A DNA stretch of 64,000 nt from Arthrobacter_E sp041360795. GTDB lineage: Bacteria; Actinomycetota; Actinomycetes; Actinomycetales; Micrococcaceae. Below, in pieces: positions 34,214 through 41,418 of this stretch (positions are counted from its first letter, which is position 1; every line of letters starts with the position of its first letter). Position numbers and translations under genes: made by a program. The stretch lies in the NCBI RefSeq assembly GCF_041360795.1, contig NZ_JBFUPW010000004.1, positions 124,001-188,000 on the forward strand. The letters are read 5' to 3'. Below the pieces are notes generated by a model, which was not told the DNA's origin, ran no database searches, and was given only the letters and a program-made list of their open reading frames with translations.

Positions 34214-34745
34214 GTGGTTTGTACCCCGGAGGAGCGGCAGAGAGTATCCGAGGACGTCGGCAACCTCCTGTTCCAGCTCATCACCGACATCACCGCAGCG
34301 GAAACCGCGATCTTCAGAGGCTCGTCCGAGACAGAGATGCTTTTGGACTACATCAGCACTACGGGCCGAACCATCACCAGACTGGAAGCAGCAGCCGCAA
34401 TTCTCGATTATGCCCGGCACCACGGGGCTGGCCCATACACCGCCGAAGAACTGACTCAGGCGCTCCCTTACGATCAGGCTCTTATCGACAAAGTCAACCG
34501 AAAGCTCATGGCCCACAACATCCTCAGCCCCGATCACCGGTGATGAAGGCAACCGTTCGGCCTTCTCAAAGCCCAGTACGCGCCTCACCGTGAAACTCTT
34601 CGCGCCCATCCTCAACCCCTACACCGGCACGCCAGCTCTCGTAGAAGCAGCAAGCGACGACTATCTCGAGGCAAAAGAACAACTCGGCTGGCTACTGGAG
34701 GCCCTTGCCAGCCAACCGGCGGCCGTCGATTCACCTCGAAGCTAG
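34214..34745 (+). pseudogene. unrecognised gene, apparently frameshifted
   Basis: A 109-codon frame (GTG 34214 to TGA 34543) encodes a helical sequence with LITDITAAETAIFRGSSETE and LEAAAAILDYARHHGAG. At its end another frame, open from before the stop to TAG 34745, continues with ITGDEGNRSAFSKP and LFAPILNPYTGTPALVEAAS at similar GC3. A single-base shift near 34530 would join them into about 175 residues. No ribosome binding site or family was recognised. Codon bias is weaker than in core genes. Confidence 0.4.
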
Positions 34746-34789
34746 GAGTGAAAGCAGGCCGTGGAACATCGCTGTCGGCAGGCGCCGGC

Positions 34790-34815
34790 GCGTCAGAAAC
34801 GACCGTCTCTGACGC
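34790..34815. repeat. palindrome GCGTCAGAAACG-AC-(reverse complement), one mismatch
   Basis: Arms 34790-34801 and 34804-34815 match in 11 of 12 positions around AC. A near-identical palindrome lies at 37535-37562, in each case about 85 bases before a copy of the same membrane-protein gene. Confidence 0.75.
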
Positions 34816-34886
34816 AGCGATAGTCGCCCCAAACCGGATGCCAAGGCCCTGCCGGCGCACTCCCCGACGGGCGGGCGGTGCCATGC

Positions 34887-34892
34887 CATACT
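34887..34892 (+). promoter_or_regulatory. -10 hexamer CATACT, leaderless start (copy 1)
   Basis: CATACT lies six bases before the ATG at 34899, and the same sequence and spacing occur at the second gene copy. Confidence 0.5.
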
Positions 34893-34898
34893 GTCGCC

Positions 34899-35306
34899 AT
34901 GACGATACAGCCACCACCGGAATTCTCCGGCCCCGTGGGGGCAGGGTCTTGGCCGGGCATTCCCAAGCCTGCCAGGTCAGGTGCCCAGACCGCTGACCTG
35001 ATCGTCTCGATCAGCCTGATCATCGTCGGCGTCGTCGGATTCGCATACCTCGGATTCCTGACTCTTTTTCTCTCGATGATGTCTGACGGCTGTTACGCGG
35101 ACCGATGCAATACCGGCCTGATGTCGGCCGGATGGTTGATAGCCCTCGCTCTACCGCCCGTCATCTTTGTTGGAGCGGTCATCTGGACCATCATCCGACT
35201 CGTCCGTCGTCAAAGCGCTTGGTGGGTCACCCTTGCAGGGGCCTTCCTCTCCATCCTGATCTGGGCAGCCGGCGCCGGCCTCATGCAAGCGGGCCTCGGA
35301 CGCTGA
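34899..35306 (+). CDS. small membrane protein, copy 1 of a duplicated gene
   Basis: A 135-residue protein. The start is Pro/Gly-rich (MTIQPPPEFSGPVGAGSWPG). Three hydrophobic helices follow: about 35-62, 75-102 and 109-130. A short loop with two cysteines (DGCYADRCNTG) lies between helices 1 and 2. It is about 83% identical to the protein at 37645-38052 (23 differences). The layout resembles DUF6264-like Micrococcales membrane proteins, but that assignment is tentative. Upstream are a leaderless promoter and a palindrome shared with copy 2. Confidence 0.65.
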   Translation: MTIQPPPEFSGPVGAGSWPGIPKPARSGAQTADLIVSISLIIVGVVGFAYLGFLTLFLSMMSDGCYADRCNTGLMSAGWLIALALPPVIFVGAVIWTIIRLVRRQSAWWVTLAGAFLSILIWAAGAGLMQAGLGR

Positions 35307-35349
35307 GGGGTCGATTCACCACCTTTCAATAGGACGTGGCGCAAGGTGA

Positions 35350-35609
35350 AGTACCCCCCCAGAACCGTTGCCGACGTCGTGGTACGTGATCGGTTCGGTG
35401 TTCTCCTACAGCCTGGAGCCGGACAATCGCGCCAGAGAGCTCTCACACCTGAGCGCTGATCTGCTCACCGCTGTGGGCCGAGAGTCGGTGGTGGTCGATC
35501 TTGCAGAGGTCTGGTCACCTGCACTGGCTACAGCGTGTTCGACGACGTCGGCGCATCTCGGGACCTGCACACGAATGCCGTCGATAGGAAACCGCGAATT
35601 GCCTCCTAG
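35350..35609 (+). pseudogene. remnant of an unrecognised gene with an internal frameshift
   Basis: The frame from 35350 encodes a plausible protein segment (WYVIGSVFSYSLEPDNRARE, then GRESVVVDLAEVW). Near 35540 coding character moves to another frame (GYSVFDDVGASRDLHTNAVD) that ends at TAG 35607-35609. No start codon or ribosome binding site is seen, so this looks like the 3' end of a decayed gene. It overlaps the end of the convergent gene by four bases. Confidence 0.35.
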
Positions 35610-36037
35610 TAGAACTGGATCTCAGCGGCGGCCCTTCTCAGGCGTTCGCGCTTGGTTTCCGGCGGGCGCGATGAGAAGTCGGCGCCTGAGTCGGCTGCTT
35701 CACTTGCACGCTCGGCGAGGTCTCGGACCAGTGCCCCGAGCAGTAGAGCGAGACCACTCTTGAGTTCTTCCAACGAGGTGTTCGTGATGTCCAGCCGACG
35801 GTCGCTCAGGATGAGTTCAACGTCGGGGTATCCAGCTGCGGCGAGGTGCCCGGCGCTGGCGACTTGGGCCATCAACCGCCTCTCCGCGGGGGTAGGGCGG
35901 CGGGACAGAATCGCTGGAACTGTGTACTTTTCCACCCGCGGGTCTTCCTCGACCCCGTCCCGGATGCCGGAGAACAGAACTCCTTGGAGACGCAGTGGTT
36001 CCAGGGAAGTTGAACGGCCGTCGCTTGTAGTCGTCAT
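35606..36037 (-). CDS. small protein A, paralogue of the 36377-36823 product
   Basis: A 143-residue protein from ATG 36037, with GGGAGGAA upstream. The core reads KYTVPAILSRRPTPAERRL, then AAGYPDVELILSDRRLDITN and TSLEELKSGLALLLGALVRD, followed by a charged helix ending RRAAAEIQFY. Protein B shares YTV-A-x-x-RRP, AGY-x-x-VEL, SDRRL-x-ITNTSL-(E/D)ELK-GLA, so they arose by duplication. No signal peptide, membrane helix or catalytic motif is visible. It is last in a four-gene minus-strand operon. The family was not recognised. Confidence 0.65.
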   Translation of the reverse strand: MTTTSDGRSTSLEPLRLQGVLFSGIRDGVEEDPRVEKYTVPAILSRRPTPAERRLMAQVASAGHLAAAGYPDVELILSDRRLDITNTSLEELKSGLALLLGALVRDLAERASEAADSGADFSSRPPETKRERLRRAAAEIQFY

Positions 36038-36096
36038 CGAAGTGTTCCTCCCGTGGTCACGTTGGAAGAGGTCGCGTACCGGTTGTCGAAGCCGCC

Positions 36097-36312
36097 TCAC
36101 GGAACGAGCCGTTCAGATGGCAGAGGTTTCAGGTCGCCAGACCCCGAGACGCCTCCCGTAATGGTCCAGCTCTGATCGCCAGGATCCTCCACCAACACCA
36201 GGTTGGGCCCGGCCCGGAACTGGCCGGAGGCCTCGTGCTGACCGAAGTCCGGCCACACCATGGGGTCCTCGACCTTGGTGGTGGATGTCATCCGTCCGTA
36301 TTTCCTGATCAT
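36097..36312 (-). CDS. 71-residue peptide encoded between the two paralogues
   Basis: Starts at ATG 36312 behind CCGAGGAGC (an internal ATG gives 64 residues). The sequence is hydrophilic and without a signal peptide: VEDPMVWPDFGQHEASGQFR, then GPNLVLVEDPGDQSWTITGG and a final SGSGDLKPLPSERLVP. The Gly-Gly near residue 55 recalls peptide leader sites, but no processing enzyme is nearby. It sits between paralogues B and A, so it may be their partner or substrate; this is inference. The family was not recognised. Confidence 0.55.
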   Translation of the reverse strand: MIRKYGRMTSTTKVEDPMVWPDFGQHEASGQFRAGPNLVLVEDPGDQSWTITGGVSGSGDLKPLPSERLVP

Positions 36313-36376
36313 GATGCTCCTCGGCACTGATCGGAGGGGCGTAGACCGGTTGGTCGCACGCAGGTGATGCGGGCGA

Positions 36377-36823
36377 CTAAAGCCGGGACCAAGCACTGCT
36401 GACGAACGAGATCTCGGCGGCGGCAGCTTCGACGTCGCGCAGTCTCCGCCCCTCCTCGTCTGCCAGAACGCTCAGGCGCTCGGTCTGCAGCGCCCACTCT
36501 TCTTGGACTTCGGAGGAAATCTGAGCGAGGAGGTCGGCAATGACCACGGCGAGTCCTTGTTTGAGTTCGTCAAGACTCGTGTTGGTGATGAACAAACGCC
36601 GGTCAGAGACTTGCAGTTCCACTGCCGTGTATCCGGCCTCGTCCAGTGTCCGCCGCGTTTCTGGCGCACCGAGCAGAAAGAGTTCGCGGGTTTCAGGGCG
36701 TCGAGTGAACACTGCTGCCACGGTGTAACGAGACGGGGCGCGGTAGGTGCCGAGTTCGGGGGGAAGAGCGGAGGCGAGGACCCCATTGAGTGCAAGAGGT
36801 TCCCTGGGATGTTCAGTTGTCAT
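36377..36823 (-). CDS. small protein B, paralogue of the 35606-36037 product
   Basis: A 148-residue protein from ATG 36823, with GGCGGAA upstream; an in-frame ATG at 36865 is possible. The core reads RYTVAAVFTRRPETRELF, then EAGYTAVELQVSDRRLFITN and TSLDELKQGLAVVIADLLAQ. A long C-terminal helix (EEWALQTERLSVLADEEGRR) could form a coiled coil. Both paralogues start MTT. Soluble; function unknown. It is second in the four-gene operon, 64 bases before the peptide gene. Confidence 0.65.
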   Translation of the reverse strand: MTTEHPREPLALNGVLASALPPELGTYRAPSRYTVAAVFTRRPETRELFLLGAPETRRTLDEAGYTAVELQVSDRRLFITNTSLDELKQGLAVVIADLLAQISSEVQEEWALQTERLSVLADEEGRRLRDVEAAAAEISFVSSAWSRL

Positions 36824-36894
36824 GACGGATTCCGCCGTTTCGTATCGATGCGCTGTCGATTCCACGGGGTGGGTGGCGGCGTGATGATCGCGGG

Positions 36895-36906
36895 CTCAGC
36901 TGAGCA
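36895..36906. repeat. perfect 12-bp palindrome GCTCAGCTGAGC
   Basis: The palindrome lies in the gap between the acidic small protein gene and protein B on the minus strand. It could be a regulatory site or a weak hairpin. Confidence 0.4.
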
Positions 36907-36915
36907 GGCGAGATG

Positions 36916-37089
36916 CTATTCGTTCACCGGGTGGGCGTCGTCATGCCCGCCCTCGTTGTCCCAACCTTCGGTCGCGTTCTCGTCACTACGACGATCGGCC
37001 CGATCTTCTGGATCGGACTCCAATTGCGCGGAATCATGCTGAACATTCGAGGGTGAGTCTTTTCCGTCACGGTCTGGATCACCCGACAT
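36916..37089 (-). CDS. 57-residue acidic protein, first gene of the small-protein operon
   Basis: Starts at ATG 37089 and ends at TAG 36916. It is very acidic and disordered: MSGDPDRDGKDSPSNVQHDS, then LESDPEDRADRRSDENATEG and WDNEGGHDDAHPVNE, with one tryptophan and no hydrophobic segment. A leaderless promoter (TAGACT, six bases upstream) supports it as a real gene despite its size. It precedes proteins B, peptide and A on the same strand. Function unknown. Confidence 0.55.
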   Translation of the reverse strand: MSGDPDRDGKDSPSNVQHDSAQLESDPEDRADRRSDENATEGWDNEGGHDDAHPVNE

Positions 37090-37095
37090 ATTTCG

Positions 37096-37101
37096 AGTCT
37101 A
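37096..37101 (-). promoter_or_regulatory. -10 hexamer TAGACT of the small-protein operon
   Basis: On the minus strand TAGACT (37101-37096) is followed by six bases and the ATG at 37089. No other promoter-like signal is evident before the genes downstream. Confidence 0.5.
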
Positions 37102-37534
37102 CGCCCGTCCATGGTGGCTGGCTCGATCCAGATCGAAAAATGGGGAAGCAGAAGTGGTCTGGAACAGTAAGAACGCCAGATGGGGCGTTAAGGCATCGCG
37201 CGGGCGACCGGCCCGGGGTCGACCCCAATCTACATGTCTGCAGCGACACGGAAACGATCTCTTGTGGCGCGTGCGGTCGATGAAGTCCTCGAGTTTCGCC
37301 ATGGGCTCTTCTGTCGGGGTCGCCGGTTCCACCTCAGAATTTGCCCTGGGCGAAAGTATGGACCATCTCCGGGCACACGAGCCGACAAGTCACCAGCCGG
37401 CCCGGGGGCCCGTTGAACAACCGACCAAGGGTGAATAGGACGCGCGTTCCGGGGCGCCGCAGCATTACTCGGATGCGATGCCGTTGACTTCGGCCCTGAG
37501 GCTCGCGTCCGCGGCGCGCACCAATTTTGACCCA
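37102..37534. other. stretch without a convincing gene
   Basis: Several short frames overlap on both strands. The most gene-like is on the minus strand ending near 37099 (MAKLEDFIDRTRHKRSFPC), but it lacks a start signal and loses coding character downstream. It may be relic coding sequence. Confidence 0.4.
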
Positions 37535-37562
37535 TGAGTCAGAAACGACCGTTTCTGACTCA
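37535..37562. repeat. perfect 13-bp palindrome with GAGTCAGAAACG arms
   Basis: Arms 37535-37547 and 37550-37562 are exact reverse complements around AC. It is the second full copy of the palindrome found at 34790, and is also placed about 85 bases before the membrane-protein gene. Confidence 0.8.
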
Positions 37563-37632
37563 GCGATTGCCGCCCCGAACCGGACGACGAGACCGTACCG
37601 GCGCATTCCCTGCCGGGCGGGCGATGCCATGC

Positions 37633-37638
37633 CATACT
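37633..37638 (+). promoter_or_regulatory. -10 hexamer CATACT, leaderless start (copy 2)
   Basis: Same hexamer and six-base spacing before ATG 37645 as in copy 1. Confidence 0.5.
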
Positions 37639-37644
37639 GTCGCC

Positions 37645-38052
37645 ATGACGGTACAGCCACCACCGGATTTCTCCGGCCCCGTGGGGGCAGGGTCTTGGCC
37701 GGGCGTTCCCCAGCTGGCCAGGTCAGGTGCCCAGACCGCGGACCTGATGGTCTCGATCATCCTGATCATCATCGGCGTCGTCGGATTCGCATTCCTCGGA
37801 TTCCTGCCCCTTTTCCTCTCGATGATGTCTGACGGCTGCTCCGCGAATCAATGCAATACCGGCCTGATGTCGGTCGGTTGGCTGATAGCTCTCGCGGTAC
37901 CGCCCGCCGTCTTCGTCGGAGCGGTCATCTGGACGATCATCCGCCTCGCCCGCCGCAAGACCGCTTGGTGGATCACCCTTGCCGGCGCCTTCCTCGCGAT
38001 CCTGGTCTGGGCAGCCGGCGCCGGCCTCATGCAAGCGGGCCTCGGACGCTGA
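37645..38052 (+). CDS. small membrane protein, copy 2 of a duplicated gene
   Basis: A 135-residue protein with the same length and layout as the 34899-35306 product: a Pro/Gly-rich start (MTVQPPPDFSGPVGAGSWPG), three hydrophobic helices, and a loop with two cysteines (DGCSANQCNTG). Most differences between the copies are conservative, which suggests both are under selection. The duplicated unit runs from the palindrome to the stop codon. The frame is open upstream to 37534, but promoter spacing favours ATG 37645. Confidence 0.65.
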   Translation: MTVQPPPDFSGPVGAGSWPGVPQLARSGAQTADLMVSIILIIIGVVGFAFLGFLPLFLSMMSDGCSANQCNTGLMSVGWLIALAVPPAVFVGAVIWTIIRLARRKTAWWITLAGAFLAILVWAAGAGLMQAGLGR

Positions 38053-38108
38053 CGACGCCGTTCCCCACCTTTGGCCAGGTCGCCACGGGAATGGCCCGTG
38101 CGGGCGAC

Positions 38109-38153
38109 ACGATCTGGAGCTCCTACCTGCGCCAGGCGGAAGCTCCAGATCGT
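38109..38153. terminator. 13-bp perfect inverted repeat between convergent genes
   Basis: Arms 38109-38121 (ACGATCTGGAGCT) and 38141-38153 are exact reverse complements with a 19-base loop. It lies between the ends of membrane protein copy 2 and the small membrane protein on the other strand, fitting a bidirectional terminator. Confidence 0.6.
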
Positions 38154-38171
38154 CTATGGGTTGCGGTGCGT

Positions 38172-38366
38172 CTACTTCTGAAAACTCTTGATTCCTGCGG
38201 CGGTGCCGGCTGCAGCGGTCGGCGCCAGCACAGTGAAAAAGATGCTCAGACCGCTTTGGTGTTCACCGAGCAGGTTGCGAATCACAGCGGTCACGACGCC
38301 GATCGCCAGCCCAAAAAGAAGCCAGAGCAGTGTCCGGGACAGTGGGTTGCGGGGAGTTTTCGTCAT
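38172..38366 (-). CDS. 64-residue two-helix membrane protein (possible immunity protein)
   Basis: Starts at ATG 38366 behind AGGAGCC. It has two hydrophobic helices: about 12-30 (LLWLLFGLAIGVVTAVI) and 40-58 (LSIFFTVLAPTAAAGTAAG), with a short polar link NLLGEHQSG. It begins nine bases after the stop of the glycine-zipper secreted protein, so both are on one transcript. Tiny membrane proteins placed after bacteriocin-like genes often confer immunity; here that is inference from position and size only. Confidence 0.6.
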   Translation of the reverse strand: MTKTPRNPLSRTLLWLLFGLAIGVVTAVIRNLLGEHQSGLSIFFTVLAPTAAAGTAAGIKSFQK

Positions 38367-38375
38367 GGCAGGCTC

Positions 38376-39024
38376 CTAGCAGCTGGTGGCGCTCTGGACT
38401 CCGGAAATGATAGCCCCGGTGAGTGCGCCAATGACGACTCCGGGCACACCGGCGCCAGCGCCGGTGACGACGCCGCTGCCCATACCCCACAGGAGATTAT
38501 TGAGGGCGCAGTTTTGGTCCACAACAGTGCGCACGGTGGCTTCCGAAGCTGTCGAGGTCCACCGGTACACCACGTCTACCTGCTGTGCGTCGTTGCTCAG
38601 GGTGAACCTGAGAGCATAGTGAACGCCATTGATCGTGAAACTGAGCCGGCGTGGAATCGATAACCTTCCCTCGGGAATCCTTGGCCTGCAGAGACCCGCC
38701 CTGCCCGAGGGAGAAGGTCGCACCCGTAGCGTTCAGCCGCACGACCTTTTGCCCGTTCACCCGTGCGACGAATGAGACAACGTAAGGTTCGGAAGGCTTA
38801 GGAGCCGAAGGCTTGATCGTCAGGTCGGTCGGCGACTTGTCCTCTACCGACACGGACAGGGCCTGTGTGTCAGGGCCGGCTCCCCTCGCGTTGCCGGCAC
38901 CCTCCACTGTGGAACTTTCGCCCGCTGTGCTCTGAGGATGGGTGGCATATCCCAAGCCGAAGGATCCAACTCCGATGGCCAGCGCAAGAGCCGCGGCGCC
39001 GAGAGTCCTAGATGTCTCGTTCAT
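38376..39024 (-). pseudogene. secreted protein with C-terminal glycine-zipper, frameshifted
   Basis: From ATG 39024 (GGAG upstream) the first frame encodes a signal/anchor helix (LGAAALALAIGVGSFGLGYA), then a beta-rich domain to DSTPAQF. A second frame then carries FTINGVHYALRFTLSNDAQQ, later VVDQNCALNNLLWGMGSG, and a C-terminal helix with repeated GxxxG ending QSATSC. Removing one base of the TTT near 38631 joins them into about 215 residues. The glycine-zipper tail resembles pore-forming or membrane-inserting peptides. Either a real frameshift or an assembly error. Confidence 0.6.
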
Positions 39025-39266
39025 ATCGTGCTCCAATCTGGCTGACCGGGTTCCGGCCCGCCGCGTCGTGAGGTGCGTAGTGCGGAACATCAATGACCTA
39101 TGTAAAGGTCATCTTTCACTCTATGAGTCGCCTGCGAGCAGACAGGCCATCCCGAAGGATGACTCCCGCGACCCGCCAGCAACAACTTTTTGATTCACCA
39201 AGCCCTCCATTCGACCCACGCTTTCCTCTGCCCGAGCGGTTCGACTATCCGCCCTGGTGGTTCGGT

Positions 39267-39872
39267 TCAGGCTTCGACTCTGAAGTTGGCGCCGACGGCG
39301 GCGCCTTGAGCGAAGTAGTGCCGGAAGGTGTAGTACAGCGGAGTCCATCGCTGGACGTCGATGTGGGACGTGCCCGGGATGATGATCGGCTCGTGGGCAT
39401 GCGTTCTCACGATCCGGGCGTGGACGACCATAGCGTCGTCGGCGTCGTCGAGCGGTGTCGTGCGAATGACCCTGGCCTCAATCTGCACCGGACATTGCGC
39501 AATCCGGGCTGGAGCCACACACTCACTCGGCAAAGGGGTGAAGCCACCGAGCCCCCATTTGTCGGGCTCGTGGCGGTACGCAGGACGCTTGGCGTCAGGC
39601 ACGACGGCGGATCCGGTGGTCGGGGCGATGCGTTCAATGGCGGCGGCCGCATCGTGAGAGGGCAGGTTGATCACCAGCTCAGGGTGCTCTTCCAGGTTGC
39701 GCAGCGCCTGCCCGCCGCGGCCCAGGCCGAGAACGTACGTGCTGCCCAGGGCCCACCCGGACGAGATGGGGGTGATGTTCGTCGTCCGTCCGTCGGGCAT
39801 CAGAGTGCTCAGCAGCATCACCGGCGTTCCGAAGTAGTGCACTGGAGGCGAGATCACGAGTGAAGAATCCAT
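39267..39872 (-). CDS. flavin reductase-like (split-barrel FMN-binding) protein
   Basis: A 201-residue protein starting at ATG 39872. The block YFGTPVMLLSTLMPDGRTTN, then TPISSGWALGSTYVLGLGRG and NLEEHPELVINLPS, is the N-terminal flavin-binding part of the flavin reductase/DIM6-NTAB family. It ends with the domain's typical PLYYTFRHYFAQG segment. Such proteins reduce or bind FMN; the partner is unknown. The ArsR-type gene starts 66 bases away on the other strand and probably regulates it. Confidence 0.83.
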   Translation of the reverse strand: MDSSLVISPPVHYFGTPVMLLSTLMPDGRTTNITPISSGWALGSTYVLGLGRGGQALRNLEEHPELVINLPSHDAAAAIERIAPTTGSAVVPDAKRPAYRHEPDKWGLGGFTPLPSECVAPARIAQCPVQIEARVIRTTPLDDADDAMVVHARIVRTHAHEPIIIPGTSHIDVQRWTPLYYTFRHYFAQGAAVGANFRVEA

Positions 39873-39925
39873 GGCCTGAAGTCTGGTGCCGGAACACTTC
39901 GGCGCTGTCCGAATCATGGTCGGCC

Positions 39926-39931
39926 TACACT
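39926..39931 (+). promoter_or_regulatory. -10 hexamer TACACT before the ArsR-type gene
   Basis: TACACT lies seven bases before the ATG at 39939, with no Shine-Dalgarno sequence. Confidence 0.4.
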
Positions 39932-39938
39932 CGGTGGC

Positions 39939-40655
39939 ATGAACAGCGTGAGCAGGCCGGACCTCGCAGGAACCGCAGCCCTCCTGGCGAACCAAACACG
40001 GGCGTCGATCATGATGAGCCTGCTGGATGGCCGGGCATGGACGCCCACGGAACTCGCGGATGCCCTCACCATTGCCCGCCCCTCAGCCACTGAACAGCTC
40101 CACCGCCTGGTCGACGCCGGGATGCTCACCGAGGTCCGGCAGGGCCGCCACCGGTATGTGCGCCTGGCGAGCCCCGCCGTAGCGGATCTCGTGGAGTCGC
40201 TCGCGGCCTTCTCCCAGAAGACAGAACCGGCTGCCGCTACGCTTCGGTCGCAACGTGCCGACAAGGTGCTGCGCGAGGCGCGTACTTGCTACCGCCACCT
40301 GGCGGGACGACTGGGCGTTGCCCTGACCGATGGAATGCATCGTCTCGGTTATCTGCACCCCTCGTGGACCCTGACCGCGGCAGGTCATGCTTGGTTCGAG
40401 ACACTCGAGGTCGACCTTCCGATGAGTTCCTCGCGCGCCTTCACCCGCCCCTGTCTGGACTGGACCGAACGGAGGGACCACCTCGCCGGCACCGCTGCGG
40501 AGGCTTTGCTGGCAACCTTCATCCGCCGGCAATGGCTCGTGCACCTCGGCAGCGCCCGGGCCCTGCGACTCACGCCCGAGGGATCCCTGGCTCTCCGTCC
40601 CCTGCTCGAAGTCCCCTGGTCTCAGAACGGCGCCCCGCCGTCGTCGTCCGCCTGA
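39939..40655 (+). CDS. ArsR-type winged-helix regulator
   Basis: A 238-residue protein with an N-terminal winged helix at about 8-75: LANQTRASIMMSLLDGRAWT, then PTELADALTIARPSATEQLH and RLVDAGMLTEVRQGRHRYV. The C-terminal 150 residues form an unrecognised sensor with several cysteines (TCYRHLAGRLG, RPCLDW). This long ArsR type commonly sits divergent to flavin reductase-like genes, as here. No metal motif in the HTH is visible. Confidence 0.83.
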   Translation: MNSVSRPDLAGTAALLANQTRASIMMSLLDGRAWTPTELADALTIARPSATEQLHRLVDAGMLTEVRQGRHRYVRLASPAVADLVESLAAFSQKTEPAAATLRSQRADKVLREARTCYRHLAGRLGVALTDGMHRLGYLHPSWTLTAAGHAWFETLEVDLPMSSSRAFTRPCLDWTERRDHLAGTAAEALLATFIRRQWLVHLGSARALRLTPEGSLALRPLLEVPWSQNGAPPSSSA

Positions 40656-40692
40656 ACATCAGGAGGCTCGCCGACGCGACGCCGTCCCCGCC

Positions 40693-41418
40693 TCAGGCTC
40701 CGTAGCTCGGTTCGCGGCGCTTGATCGCGCGGATCACCAGTGCGGTGACGGGCACGAGCGCATACTCCACCAGGGTCTTGTAGAGGAACCCGACCAGGAC
40801 GTAGTTGATGAACGTCGGCGCGTCCGAGATGCCGATCACGGGCGCCGCGATGGAGCAGAAGATCAGCGTGTCCACGAACTCGCCCACACCGGACGATCCC
40901 ATGAGGCGCGCCCACAGGGTCTTCTCCCCCGTGCGGGCCTTCATCTTCACCAGGATCCACGAGTTGATGGTCTGCCCGGCCAGGAACGCCAGGAGCGAGG
41001 CCAGCACGATCTGCGGGACCGGGCCGAGCGCGCCTTCCAGGGCGGCCTGCTTGGCGCGGCCGTAGTCGTCATCGAAGCCGGGCAGCGCGATGATCACCCA
41101 GTAGGACAGGGAGGCGAACACGGAGATCGCGAATGTGGTGATGATGGCCTTCCGTGCCACCTTGAAGCCGTACACCTCGGAGATCACATCGCCCAGCACG
41201 TACGCGAGCGGGAAGAGGAAGAAGCCGCCGTCCGTCACCACCGGCCCGATCACCACGCCCTTGGACGCGCCGATGTTGGACAGGATCACGATCACCGCCA
41301 TGATCGCGAGCAGGATCCCGAAGAACGGGCTGCCGATGGAGGCGTAGCTGGCCTTGACAGTGGAACTGGAAGCGGCGCCCTGCTGGGAGGGCGGCACGGC
41401 GGTGTTCTCGGCGTTCAT
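40693..41418 (-). CDS. yhhQ: queuosine precursor transporter
   Basis: A 241-residue protein of the VUT/YhhQ family with six helices. The signature blocks are DGGFFLFPLAYVLGDVISEV and YGFKVARKAI, then FLAGQTINSWILVKMKARTG and SSGVGEFVDTLIFCSIA. YhhQ imports preQ0/preQ1 or queuine. With Tgt encoded at 25684 and no biosynthesis genes in view, it fits a salvage route to queuosine. An N-terminal 25-residue polar extension is present. Confidence 0.9.
   Translation of the reverse strand: MNAENTAVPPSQQGAASSSTVKASYASIGSPFFGILLAIMAVIVILSNIGASKGVVIGPVVTDGGFFLFPLAYVLGDVISEVYGFKVARKAIITTFAISVFASLSYWVIIALPGFDDDYGRAKQAALEGALGPVPQIVLASLLAFLAGQTINSWILVKMKARTGEKTLWARLMGSSGVGEFVDTLIFCSIAAPVIGISDAPTFINYVLVGFLYKTLVEYALVPVTALVIRAIKRREPSYGA

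Noticed and set aside
37099..37332. Minus-strand gene starting MEPATPTEEPMAKLED
   Set aside because: It has no ribosome binding site or promoter, and its second half loses coding bias; at most a relic.
29356..40692. Prophage or intact integrative element
   Set aside because: No integrase, transposase, terminase, capsid or conjugation gene is recognisable; only repeats and broken genes suggest past mobility.
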